Part shown: positions 36,937 through 48,400 of the stretch, piece after piece
Position numbering within the stretch: position 1 is the first letter of the stretch
Layout of the letters: every line of letters begins with the position of its first letter
Source of the DNA: Chionis minor
Lineage: Eukaryota; Chordata; Aves; Charadriiformes; Chionididae
Direction of reading: 5' to 3'
NCBI GenBank assembly: GCA_013398295.1
Contig: VZSF01007301.1
Location: forward strand, 2,052,983 to 2,116,982
DNA: 64,000 nt
Made by a program: the position numbers and the translations under genes
The notes under the pieces: model-generated
Databases searched by the model: none
What the model was told of the DNA's origin: nothing
What the model saw: only the letters and a program-made list of their open reading frames with translations

Positions 36937-38246
36937 GTGGCATACCCAGTGACTGAGTTTCCTCAGTGCCTGTTTTACATTAAATTCCTGAAAGTCATCT
37001 TGACTAAAATAGTTTAGCTGAAGATTCCTGAGGCTCTGATAGGGACAGATATGGAAATGTGCCTGTAACTAAATTGATTATATTTGAATATAAATATGTA
37101 AAATACACTTAACTTGCATGCTGCTTGCGTTTTGGCCTTTATAATACTCCAACTTCAGTTTGAGAGATACAGCAATTTAATTGAAGAGTGTGCAAGGAAT
37201 GACATCTTTTGAAAAAGTGACAGGAACTGAGAGTGTTGCAGCACAGTTGTGGGACATGATATATGGCTATGCTCACTTTTTTGCATTCATAGAAGTACAA
37301 TTTCTTGGCGAAATAATTAAAATAATAGTATCTGATTGTTTATATTGAAATTAAATAATTTGCCTGAATACGATTAGTCCAACATTTATTGTTATAACTG
37401 GTTTCAGTTTCTTTGAATTTGTTGTGTGTAAGTCATGAGTATGCATACATGCTGTTTAGATGAGGTGTTAAAATTTTATAGACCTGGATGAGTGGTTCTG
37501 GGATGGCAGGAGAGATCCACCCAGCCGCGCAGGGCTGCCCTCAGCTCTTCAGTCTGGTGTAGTGACAGATATGTAGTGAGTCACCACTTAGAGAGCAGTC
37601 GGTTGTGATGTTCTGGATAGTCCTAGGCATGGGATGTTCCTATGCATATATATGTTTGGACTTGTGTATTCATTTACTTATATATCTTCTTAGGGAGGTG
37701 ACATCCTTTCTAGTCTCTCCTCTGCGCAGAATAAATGAGTGACACCTTGCAAAGCAGTCAGAAAAGGGGGAGATAAGGAGCTAAACAAGAAGGGTAGATT
37801 AAGGTATTATTTCTGTAAAATGTGAAGTTCTTTAAGTCCCCAAGAAGGTCTGATGAAAGCCAGGGTTGGAGGGAAGTTCAGTGCCAGGCTTCACAGTCCT
37901 GCTGCCGCTATGGCTTGTCCTTGTTGCACATGGTAGATGCACGATTGTGCCACCTTGGCAAAACAGAACCGTGATGAACCCTGGCTGTAATACATGTGCC
38001 AGATGGCTAGCAAGTAATGGGTTTTGCTCTTCAGCAGTCCCTCCTCCTGTGCAGTGTGGAGAAACCCAGTGATCATGATACTTATCCTCTGCAGAGTCAT
38101 TGTGCCTCAAAGAAACTTACAACACTGGTTGCATACACACTTTTTCATAGCTCACCAAAGGACAGATTTTGTTAGGTTGTCTGGTGCGTGGTCCTGTCTC
38201 CAAAGGAGCCCTTGGACATTATCGTAGTCACCTTCAAGCTCCCTGG

Positions 38247-38567
38247 TCACACCTCAAGTCTTTTGGCACAGCCCCTTTGTGTTTTCCACACAGCCTTGAT
38301 TTTGAGACGCTCTCCATTTTCTTCATCAAACTTTACCCATGTTGTCTTTCTCATACCCTCTTTCTTCCAATAGCAGTTCCTTCTTTTTAATTCTGGTCTC
38401 TCACATGCTCCTAGATGCTTCATGTCTTTGATGTGTCCACCGTACCTGTTTTTGATGGCAGACCCTTCATGGATCTCACTGCTGTTGCTGCTGTTATTGG
38501 CACTAGTTACAGTTTCTAAAAGAGGAAACTTGCCAGGACTTCTAACTGGCGACTTCTCTGACGCCAT
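38247..38567 (-). other. Unassigned 106-codon frame with coding-like composition
   Basis: This minus-strand frame starts MASEKSPVRSPGKFPLLE and is rich in Lys, Arg, Glu and Ser, with an NNSSNSSE stretch and a basic middle part (RPELKRRNCYWKKEGMRKTT). It is hydrophilic, has no membrane segment, and has an in-frame stop only nine codons upstream of the ATG. The balance of charged residues is more protein-like than other chance frames here. I do not recognise the family. A processed pseudogene, a coding piece of an unknown repeat, or chance are all possible. No obvious poly(A) remnant lies downstream on the minus strand. Confidence 0.25.
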
Positions 38568-38589
38568 GGAGAGTTGAGGAGAAGGTCCC

Positions 38590-39080
38590 TGTCATGTTGT
38601 AGAGGTTGTTAGTGTCAGGGTGCAGCAGGAGCGGGGCTGCGCCACAAGGGGGACAGTCTGGGCACTGACGGTGACCCCAGCATAGGCAGTGCCCTCACCA
38701 GCCAGTGAGGGTACAGTCCTGCAGCATATGAGCTGGATGGGCAGCGCTGGGTGCAGATAACAAGGTCCCATCAACAGCTCCAGCTAAGGTGAGGTGATGA
38801 ATCAGGTCCAGAGTCCGTCCAGGGGGTCCAGCCAGGAGCAACACAAGGGACTGGAGACCATCCAGGAGAACCAATGAGTGAGCCAGGACAGCAGGGGGAC
38901 AGGATGGGGCCAAGGTATGCCTACAGCACAGCTCAGGCAAGATTTGGGTGTCTGGGCCTGGACTGAAATGGAGCCCCTGGACCTATGTGTAGAGTGAGCC
39001 CTCAGTGCAAGAAGGGAGAAGAGGAGACTTTTGGTGGAGCACTTGTGCAGCGAAGGGAAGGAACCACCACCAGAGTACAT
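38590..39080 (-). mobile_element. GC-rich repeat-like block, class unresolved
   Basis: This 490-bp block is clearly GC-richer than the intron around it and reads like an interspersed repeat. It has runs of similar words (gtccagagtccgtccag, gggtccagccaggag, gagaccatccaggag) and no AT-rich interruptions. It might be the 5' region of a CR1-type LINE or a solitary LTR, probably on the minus strand, but I cannot name it. Frames over it (60-92 codons, minus) have no domain. It directly adjoins the unassigned frame at 38247-38567. Confidence 0.3.
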
Positions 39081-42000
39081 TTGTTTTAGCTAAACGATAA
39101 TAAAATGTAACTGGAGGTAGAACGGGAAGAGTGTGGAGTTTCTTTTTAATTAAAGTAGGGGCTTTACCCAATTAACACCAAATTACTGTGTTTCAGTGCC
39201 CCAGCATATTGGGCAGTGGAGAGCAAGCCCCGTGCAAGCGTTCCCTCTGGAGACAAGGAGGCAGTGTGCCTTGCAGGGCTGCAGGGCCGCTCGCCTCTGG
39301 GAACAATAGGTGGCTTTCAGGCGGCCAGCCTGGCCCCTGCACTCCAGCTCCCCTCTCCTCTCGGGGGCAGCTGCAGAGTCACATTTGGGAATGCATTACT
39401 GCATGGGGGAAAGCCTGGACCAGAGAGCACCGGAGGAGAGAAACTTAGTGCTTGCAGAGGGAGCTCAGTGGTGTGACACTGGTACTGCCGAGCTTTGCAA
39501 GACAGAAACACATACAAGAAGCTCCGCTGTGGTCTTTCTTTATGGCTATATCGTTTTCAGTCTGTAATTTCCTATAAAAATTTCACCAGGAGTTTAAATT
39601 TAGCAAAGCCCATCAAAGTCTGGGAACTTCTTAACATTTTTGTTTGTAACAAATTTTAACAAAGTTCAGCCTTTGAGCCAGGATTAGAAAACACTAAGAA
39701 GGCTGTGCTAAATTTAAAAATCTGCTTTAGTTTTAAATGCCTTTGCAAGCTGTTACTTCTGAAAGTGAACTATGCCTTTGCTCTGTGTGTGTGTAAAGGA
39801 AAGAAAAAGATTTAAAAGGCTAAGTGGTTAAAATTTGACAATTAGCTACTGTACATGCTCAGGAGCTTCCCCAGCTTTCCCCTCAACCCATGTTTTCTTT
39901 ATCTCCTGGGTGGTCCCTACCATCCCTGTCCGTTCTTCTAAGACCCCATTCCCCCTTTTCCCCGTCTTTCCCCTCCCTGGAGCAGGGGCCCTCTCATCCC
40001 AATCACCGTCCTTCCTGCTGGGAAGGCTGAGACCCCTTTGGGAGCCAGCCAGTGAGGTTCTTTATTTCATACTTGCAGAACCAAAGAGAGACAAGTGGTA
40101 CAAAAGATAAGATGACGGCTTTCTAGTGTGGGAAATTATGCTGAATCTTGAACCTCCCAAAGCTGGGCCCAGATGAACAGCACAAGGAGTGTGTCCTGGC
40201 TGTCAGGGATGGGGGGTGATTTGTCCTTAGCACTTTTGGAAGCAAACCTTTCCTTCCTTCCTTAGAGAACTGGCAGTCCAGCTGATGCAAGTCAGTGGAT
40301 CCCATTGAAAACAACAGTATTATGCTAATTTATGATGGCTGCATAGCTCTCTAGGGTAAAGTGGATGCAGAACCATTAACCTATAGGTGGACTTTTCTCG
40401 GTATCCTTTTTGGATGGTGGAAAGTTTATTCACCTGGACAGCGTGTTTCTGTGAGACAGGTAGACAAGAAAGTTGTTTGTACCATGCAGCAGGTTTGTCT
40501 TCTCGGTGGGTCTCTGAAAACAACTGGAGGGAGCTTTAGGTCAAGCTTTATCTACTGTAGAGGTCTGCATCACTTAAATCAGCTGAACTGTAGTAGCACA
40601 GTACTTCTTCCCCTCTTCCCCGCAGCCTGGAGGCAGTTAGGTCTGTGTAAAAGTATGGTAGCAGACCTTGTCCTGGGTATACACAGGCCAGACTTCCTGG
40701 GAGATGCATTATTGACTTCAGTCTTCTGTTATAGTCACCAAGGAAGTATTCTGCAGTGCTGAAAGCAGAAACAAAACCAAATTCTCAGTCTCTCTTCAGG
40801 GTCTCAATGACATTGTGCCTAGCAGTTCCTGTTGACTGGAAATCCCATGGAAAGCATTGCCTGAGTTTTCTTGTCAGTAAGGATAGTAATAATGTGATTT
40901 TTGGAAGATTTAAGTAATGCCTACAGTATGGAAATTGCTTGGTGCAGTAACTCATATTCATCTTGAACCAACAGTGTCTCAGCTCCATCAGTTCAGTAAC
41001 AGTTTCTAAAATCAGTTTTTTAATCTTTGCTTCAGAACTTTGTGTACAACTCCTCAACTGACAAGCATCCTAAACATCAGCATGAGGGGATCTTAAACTG
41101 AAAACGAACATATGAAAAAATTGTACGTAAAGTGAAACTGTCTCAGAATAATATTTCCCCATTTTCTTGCTACAGAGCACAACGATATTAGTGTAAAATG
41201 CTTGTAGCTGTAGTAATTAAGGAATTAATGGCTTACAGGACTGCAGTGTATTGGGATCAGTCAATCACTTAGCCTATGATGTCTCTGAACTTTTTACTGT
41301 GTAAGATATTATACTGTATTTGCTTAATGCAATTACGGAATAATCCTTGGTCCAGTTTCCTGGAACAATACAAACAGCCTTTCTTCTCTCCATGTGTTCC
41401 TGGTTTACAGCCTAACTTGGAAGGGAGCTGTGTTTGTGAACTTTTGTTTCCCTTCACACTGAGGTCCAATTCCAACATATTTCTTATTTGACTTTTGTTT
41501 TGAAAATGTTTGTGCTCCATCGTCAGCCCAACATAAGTTTTGTTGAAATCTCGTCTTAGAGCTTTATCTAACTGGATAAAGATTGGAAGAAATACTCATT
41601 TCATTATATAAAAGTGTTAATTGTGTTGTGTTTGTTTTCCCCATTTTGCTTTTAATCTCTTCATGCAGGTAGAAGATTTCATGTTATTGTCAGTCGCAAA
41701 TTACTTACCTTTTTGTTGAAGTTTGGACAAAACCGAAAACCTGCATCTGACCAACCGTGTCTTTAAAGCAGATCAGGCTGGATCAAGTCTTTGTCTTTAG
41801 TTCCTATCTTCTATCTAAGAAGGCAGGATAAATTTCTAGTTAACATGTTAGGATAAAACTCTGAGTCTAGCACCTAATAACTTCTTCCTTCGCAATCTAT
41901 TAAACTGTGGAAGAAAAGGAGAAAGGGATTGTCTGAAGATATTTTTTGAACTTAAATTTGAATTTAAATACATTTTAAAGTTTTTGTATTTGAAAAGTAT

Positions 42001-43929
42001 TACTTCTATGAAAGTACAAGGATTCTGCTAATATTTTTATGGGCTGGATATATTTTGAAAAAACAAAGTAATTGGAAAATGTTGGATGTGCTGTAACCAC
42101 CATCTGCCCCTGCCCTAAAAAATGTGCATGGTTCCATACACACATTTTAAATGATCCATAATATATCATCACTTACTACAGTACTTCATTCATGTAGGTG
42201 TTAGGTTTTGTGTGCAAAAGGTCAAATCTTTTCAAACTTAATTCTGAATGCCTGTGTTTTGTAACAACCTCGCTTTTCTTTGAAGTTGGAATATATATTT
42301 TTAATATAATAATTCATCATTAGCTAGAGGGAAGAAAGAAAAAAAAAGAAAAATCACGTTCCTGCTTCAAATCAAGTTGACTGAGGTCTTTTGGTTGATT
42401 GTTCATTTTTCTAGCATCAGAATTCCATAGTACAGATGATATGTGTTAAAAGCTGTAGAAATGAGGTTACTCCATAGCTCTTGAACGCTTCTGTCCTAAA
42501 GAAAAGACAGAGCATTTTAAATGTGAAAGTTGGGAAGGGAAGGAAAAAAGTAGTTAGTGAATTATTTGTCCTATATGGCGTGTTTTAAATTAATGTAAGC
42601 TTGAAGTTAGCTTTTGGCATTACTTGAGCTAATTCTTTATAAATCCCTTTAAAATGCACACTAGACCTGGAACATTTTTTTTAGGGCCAGAGAGTATCAG
42701 TGTAAAATTAGAAAAACAATATATTTGAGTTTGTTCTCTTGGCTTCTGGGAGCTGAGTGGGTGGTGAGGAGTCCCTTCCCTGTAATAATGTTTTTACAAA
42801 TAGAAATTTTGCAACAGTTTAAAGAAGGTAACTCAGATGGAAAAAGAGGAACATGTCAGTGCATTTCATTCCATTGTAATGTGTTTTATAAAAAAAAAGA
42901 ATCCCTTTCAGAACAGAGAATAAGTGATGAAAATTATCATGGGTGAAATAATGAAACATGTCGGGATTAGAAAAAATATACAAGTAGATCTGTTAACTTT
43001 GTTTAGATTTAGTAACTTGGCTTTTTAAATGTGTTTCAGAAATTTTACACGGTGCTGCCTGTTCCTGTCATTACAATTAGGGGTCTCTTGGTATTTCCAT
43101 TAGCAGAGAATGTTTTCTTGCGTTTTTAACCTAACATTGAAAACAGGGGGGAAGGGAAAAAAATACCCAGCTCATTTTTTGACAAGCCATGTTGGAGCCC
43201 AGGTGTAAAGTTTTATACTGAATTTAGTCTGAGTTCATATTCTGTTTGTGATGTGTAATGTAATTTTTCAGCATGTAAGTTATTATTACGAATAGTGTTC
43301 AATATACAGTTAGGATCCTTGGCAGTGCCCAGAATTTGTTGAGTTGTGTCATAAAGAAGGGGCAACAGCATCTTTCTGTTTGCAGCAGTACTTTCAGGCT
43401 GGCTACAGACTGCACCACCCCCAAGTTGCTTGGGGCCCTTGGACTCATTCCAGCGGCTAGTTGATACTGGCTACCAAGTGTGGCCGCCTCCTTCTTCCTG
43501 CCCTTCCTCCAGGCAAGCTGGGGAGGACAGTGATGCTGCTCAGAGGTCTCTGTGATGCCAGGAGTCTCCCCTTTCTCTATTTTCAGGTCCACTTAGTTTT
43601 TCTGTCTGGTTTGCAGTGCAGTAGAAGTTGACCCCCCCATATGCTTGTTGTGTGGTGGTTTTATTATTTTTTTTAATAAACTGATAAAAAGTAGCTTGAA
43701 TTAAATACCAATTTACTGTTGGCACAGAAGATCTGGCAGTCAGCTCAGTCAATAAGCCACCAGATAAGGATTCCTTGCTGGATAAAATTTACAGTCCCAA
43801 CTATTCTGTCTTGGAAAGTAGTGCAAAAAGCCTTTGCGAAAAGCCTTTCCAAAAAGCCAGAGAGGCAGACCAGACCAAACGTTTCTGTACCGTCCTTTGG
43901 GCCATGGCACATGTGCTGATGGCACACAT
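39081..43929. other. Intronic stretch with no recognised gene
   Basis: The stretch has a GC-richer part at 39190-39480, where frames are open on both strands, a pyrimidine-rich part at 39860-40020, and a short (ttcc)n at about 40249-40263. The rest is AT-rich. The longest frame (133 codons, 40361-40762 plus) has no known domain. No transposon end is recognisable. Confidence 0.5.
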
Positions 43930-44335
43930 TGAGGGCCCCGCTCCAATTTTGGACAAATTTGCATTTGGCTCAGGTTATTATGAACTCCATTTCTCTTAAC
44001 TGGAATTTACTCAGGGGAAGGAAATTTGAAATTCGCAATGTGAAAAAATATTGAGAAACTTCAGCGGTGATTATTGCAAGCTCCCAATGCGAATTTATAG
44101 AGTCCTGCAATAGAGCTCGGCTGATTTCAGTCCCACAGCCCCCACAACACATGATCTGCACCGAAAGCCTATTTGGGAGAAATGTGCAATGGGTCCATTT
44201 GGGCTTTTTGCATTGTGGTGCATTTAAACTGACGAGGGGTTCACTTAGGAAGCCAGCCACAAATTCTGGAGCATCACACAGAGCTGAACTGGTGACAGGC
44301 TTCATTCTCCTCTGCTTCCTCCTCATCTGAGTGTA
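43930..44335. promoter_or_regulatory. Candidate conserved noncoding segment
   Basis: The sequence is complex and non-repetitive, open on both strands (118 codons minus 43970-44326, 87 codons plus 44067-44330). It is bounded by simpler sequence and contains dense motif-like words such as aatttgcatttg, tgcgaattta and gcattgtggtgcatttaaa. Neither translation resembles a protein family. The texture is that of a vertebrate conserved noncoding element; this is inference. Confidence 0.28.
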
Positions 44336-45192
44336 GGGATCTGTAGTCTTCAGGACGCAATGTGAATTGCCTGATATCTTCGCCTCTTCCTAGACATATT
44401 GGACTGAACACCAGATATAGAAGAGTTTAAATCAGGGGATCCTCAAATACTCTAAAGCCTGCCTTGAATGCTCTGTTGTTCTAAGAAATTTGTATGAAAA
44501 CTTCAAAACTGAATTTGAGGCAGGGAAAGGGGTAAGGTTTAGAAGCATTTGCTGCCTGCTACAGCCAGGTAACAATGACCATAGGAGACAATCAATACCA
44601 CAAATACAAGTGACTGAAGCCCCATAGAAACTATTTCTTTTGCCTTCCTGCCCACTGTTAAAACCCCATGCACAAAGGATACAATCCCATTGAAAAACAA
44701 AACAGAATGAAGACATTTTAAGTTTTACCCATTCTCACTTGCAATGTGTTTTGCACATGCAATATGACCCAATTTATTTGATTAAATTATAATTCCAGAT
44801 TTCAGCCTGCAGCAATATCTGTAGAGTATGTGGAGAATGTATCCATTCCTTACTTTAAGCATGTTAATGTCTGATGTGACCACAACTTGCATGAAGGCTG
44901 TCGGGCTGCTCACGACGCCTGCAACTCACTCAGTCCTCATGCCCCCAGCTAATCTTCAACTAGTGTAACAGGAAAGATGTCACTACGCAGACACATAAAT
45001 CATATTTTTATTTCCGGACATGCTGTAGGTATCTCTATTGTGACTGGCTTTGGAGGAACTGACTCTCCTGTGGCTAGAATTGGGGCTGGGAAGATGATGA
45101 ATAATACCAAGGTCAAGATTACAGTGGAGTGATGGAAAATCTGATTTCTCCCATCATAGAGTTCATAATATTATGACTCATATTTGGAAGAA

Positions 45193-45212
45193 GGGGGGGG
45201 GGGGGAGGGGGN
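45193..45212 (+). repeat. G run ending in an unresolved base (N)
   Basis: Thirteen G are followed by A, five more G and a single N at 45212. Long G runs are hard for sequencing chemistry, so the N and the run length probably mark an assembly uncertainty. The tract could also form G-quadruplex-like structures. Confidence 0.9.
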
Positions 45213-45440
45213 ACCTCTTGGCAAGAAGAGAGGAGAAACAGGCAAACCATCGCTCCACCCTAAAAAGCTCTCACACTTGGGAAAAAAATGGTACAAAATA
45301 CCTGTGTCTCTGGAAGTTTACCTCAACAAATGTGACTGAGAGCATCTGATCCCTGAGAGTGTTTTTAAGAGAGTTTTTTGTATTTGTAAGATGCCACAGC
45401 CACCAAAGGGAGTGCTGCTGATAAGGTGTCAGAAATGTCT

Positions 45441-45490
45441 GAGCAAGATTTCCTTCAGTCTTTGTTCTTGGTTTTTACATCTGTAAAATG
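45441..45490 (-). mobile_element. MIR/CORE-SINE-like relic, reverse orientation
   Basis: The plus strand starts gagcaag and ends ttttacatctgtaaaatg exactly 50 bases later. The reverse complement of the MIR 3' region likewise goes from gggcaag to cctcatctgtaaaatg over about 50 bases. The ends match well and the middle poorly. It is a plausible ancient SINE remnant. Confidence 0.42.
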
Positions 45491-48400
45491 AACACAGTCT
45501 GGGTGCGTCACAGAGACAGTTACAAAACCATGCTCACTATGAAAGGCAGTTAAACTGTAAATTGTCACATCTAGACTATTTACTTTACACATTATTACTA
45601 TAGCTAATTACAGATACTGTTATTCTGGAGGTAAATGTACACATTTGCGGGATTTCAGAAAAAGTACCAGCCCTTGTAATAGACCTAACAGTTAGATGTA
45701 ATATGGGTCACAATTAAAAGGGAAACTTTGTGACAGCCAAGTAGCTTTTATGGTGAATTTAATTATATTGTTGAAGTGGCTCCAGCTTTTCAGGAATATG
45801 CAGTTTGATTATTTCATTGCGCTATGGGGAAAAAGTCGAAAAACCAACCAGACAACCCCCCCAAAAACCCTGAAACAAATCCTCCCAAAGAAATTTTGTC
45901 TTCCAGTTCTGAAATCAGCCACTTCTTGTAGTCATAGAGCATTTCTTTCTTTGAAAGAGGTCCTAGATTAGATTATAGAGTGTGAGGAAAATATTATTCT
46001 AGTTAATTACGATATTAATATTTGTAAGGTTAATAATCTTTCCAAAACAGGGTAGTCTGCGATTTCTTTTTATTTCAGTGAAGAGAATTTTGGCAGCAAG
46101 GATGAAAGGGCTTGTTTATTTTGTCTCCAGGTATCTGCTGATTAGTTAATTAAATATTTTCATCAGCCACAATGACCTCTGTATTTGGGCCACGTATTGG
46201 TTTACACGGGATTTCCCATAGCAGTGACTTTGTTCTGCATTGACTTCAGGTTACAGAAATAAAGCCTGTCCCATCCATTGTAAACCTGGTTTCTTATCGG
46301 GCCGAATAGTAGTGTACATCCTCTGAAATCTGTACCTTTGGCAGGGAAATGAAACTGAGCTGAGCTGGTCCTGCTAGCCCAAAGTTCCTGCTTTGTTAAA
46401 AGGTTCATAGCAGGTCAGGTATTTTTCAGTATATTTTTAAAAGCTTGGTTGAGCTAATTTAATTTCTGTTCATTAATTCCTCCCCCACGCCCCCCTTCAG
46501 AATAAACGGCCCTTCACACGAATCCAATTTAGCTTCAATATACCTTATTCACACTGCCTTTTATTGCAAGCCACAGTTCAGCCAGCTGTAAGATTGCCCA
46601 GCTGCCTCAGGTTTCCCAATTTAGCCCTGGAAATGATTTCAGCATGGCTAAAACTTTTCACTGGCCAATTTGGAAACAGGATTCAACTTGTGAAAAACGT
46701 CCCAAAATGGCCACTGAAAGCAAAATAAAACCAAAAAAAACACACAAAGAAAGGTGGGGCGTGAGGAGATCTGGCTGGGGATTCTTTTTTTTCCTTGGGC
46801 GAAAGGATGTGTATGGGCTACATCGCAGAGGTTGAAAATCAATTCTTAGCCTTGCACTTCTGCTACCCTCTGAGGGACTTCTCTTCTTGGCCTGGGCTTA
46901 ATTGCAGCACTGATATAAACAAGGGGCTTAGTGTGAAACTCTGTACAGGCAGCTGGAGGTGAACTGGCAGTGAAGACCAGGATTGAGTTTAGTATTGAGG
47001 CAAAATAGCTTGGTTTTATCTGGGAGCAATAGTAGGAAGGGAAAAAAAAAGGTTTGCAGCTGTGTGGTGAGAATGCATGTCTAATCAAAGAAGTCCAAGG
47101 CGTCAAATGGTCGTATTTACACGGCTAAGGGTAAAAAATAGTAACACTTCCATGTCTTAAACACCATTGAACTTCAAGCTATGAGCAGAGGTCCTGCCAT
47201 TAGATCCGAGTTGTATTTTACAGTGTCCATGTGTGTGCAGCTCAACAAAGGGTTGATTAAGCATGGATTTATTGTTGCACTTTTATAGAAAACCTTAGCA
47301 TGTCTTGCAGTTTATAGAGACAGACATGTTAATGAAAGCCCTTTGCAAACCTAGAATTCCAAAATAGGCAACACTCAGAAAGTCTGGTCTTGCAGCTAAG
47401 AAGAAAAGTATGCATATACACAGTGATTATGTAAATATTTTTTGATCCTGTATATAGATCACAATAATTAGGGAGCAGAGCACGAGACTTATTTGCCCAC
47501 ATAACACTTAGTCCAACAGACTGTATTTGTATTTAAACAGGATTGTTTCCTGTTGTTTGTAGTAGAATCCTTTAAAAAAATCACAGTCTTTTAAAATTTG
47601 TTATGAGTTGTAAATAACTAATTTACAACTTAGTGAAGGTAAGGAGAGGCATATATCTTTTGAGTCACAAAGAAGTCACAAAGATACCATCAGGAGGGAG
47701 AGGAAGAAAGCACAGTTTTTCATATGACCGTGCTCAGCTACGTTCATACGTTTTTGTGTGGGTGGAATTTTTTTCCCCAACACTTTGCAAATATTGGTAG
47801 GATTAGAATGCAGCTCTGAAAGGAAAATCTGGTCCGTTGGATATTTTTAGTTAGGAAGTGTTATTTGACTTCCAAAGGAAGGGAAAGAGAATTCTTGACG
47901 CCTGCTACTGACAATTTAACTAATAGCTTCGAATGTATGCCTGTATGCATCATTACCCTCACCACATGCACATTTTTGTCCTTCTTTGCCTTCCAAAGCT
48001 TATGTTCCCTGTAAAATCTTGGTCACCATCATTTTAGAAGGTCTCGCCTGCAAAAACTGAAGTTCAGGGTCATGACAATTACGTGTCTGCGTCTGTACAT
48101 GAGTAAAAAAGAATGAAAAAAATATGACCACCTGTCAGAGTTAAGTAGATGAGCATTTCTAATGAAGTGAATTTATGCCTTTGCCTAACAGTAAGCACTT
48201 GCTTAAGGGCTTTTTTCTTCATCAAAGAAAAAAAAGCCTTGTTTGTCATAAATGTGTGACTTCATGGTAAAAGGTGATAATGGTGCCTTAAATCACTATA
48301 TCTAAAATAAAGCAGGACTAAAAATGGAATTCCTTGTCCCTGTGTTTAGTTTTAAACAAATTAGCCTAGTAATGTATGATATGCTAAAGTGAGACAACCT

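Larger units (their letters stand above)
29291..38246. other. Intronic stretch with candidate constrained segments
   Basis: This is mixed AT-rich intron. It holds a C run followed by an A run (about 29648-29672), a T run near 32687-32700 and an A run followed by (AT)n at 36909-36936. The longest frame (143 codons, 30684-31115 minus) has no known domain. The part at 35880-36570 has a balanced, enhancer-like sequence and is listed separately. A 12-bp palindrome, cacatgcatgtg, lies at 35184-35195. Confidence 0.5.

Noticed and set aside
40361..40762. 133-codon plus-strand frame.
   Set aside because: No recognisable domain; Trp/Cys/Leu-rich composition typical of random frames.
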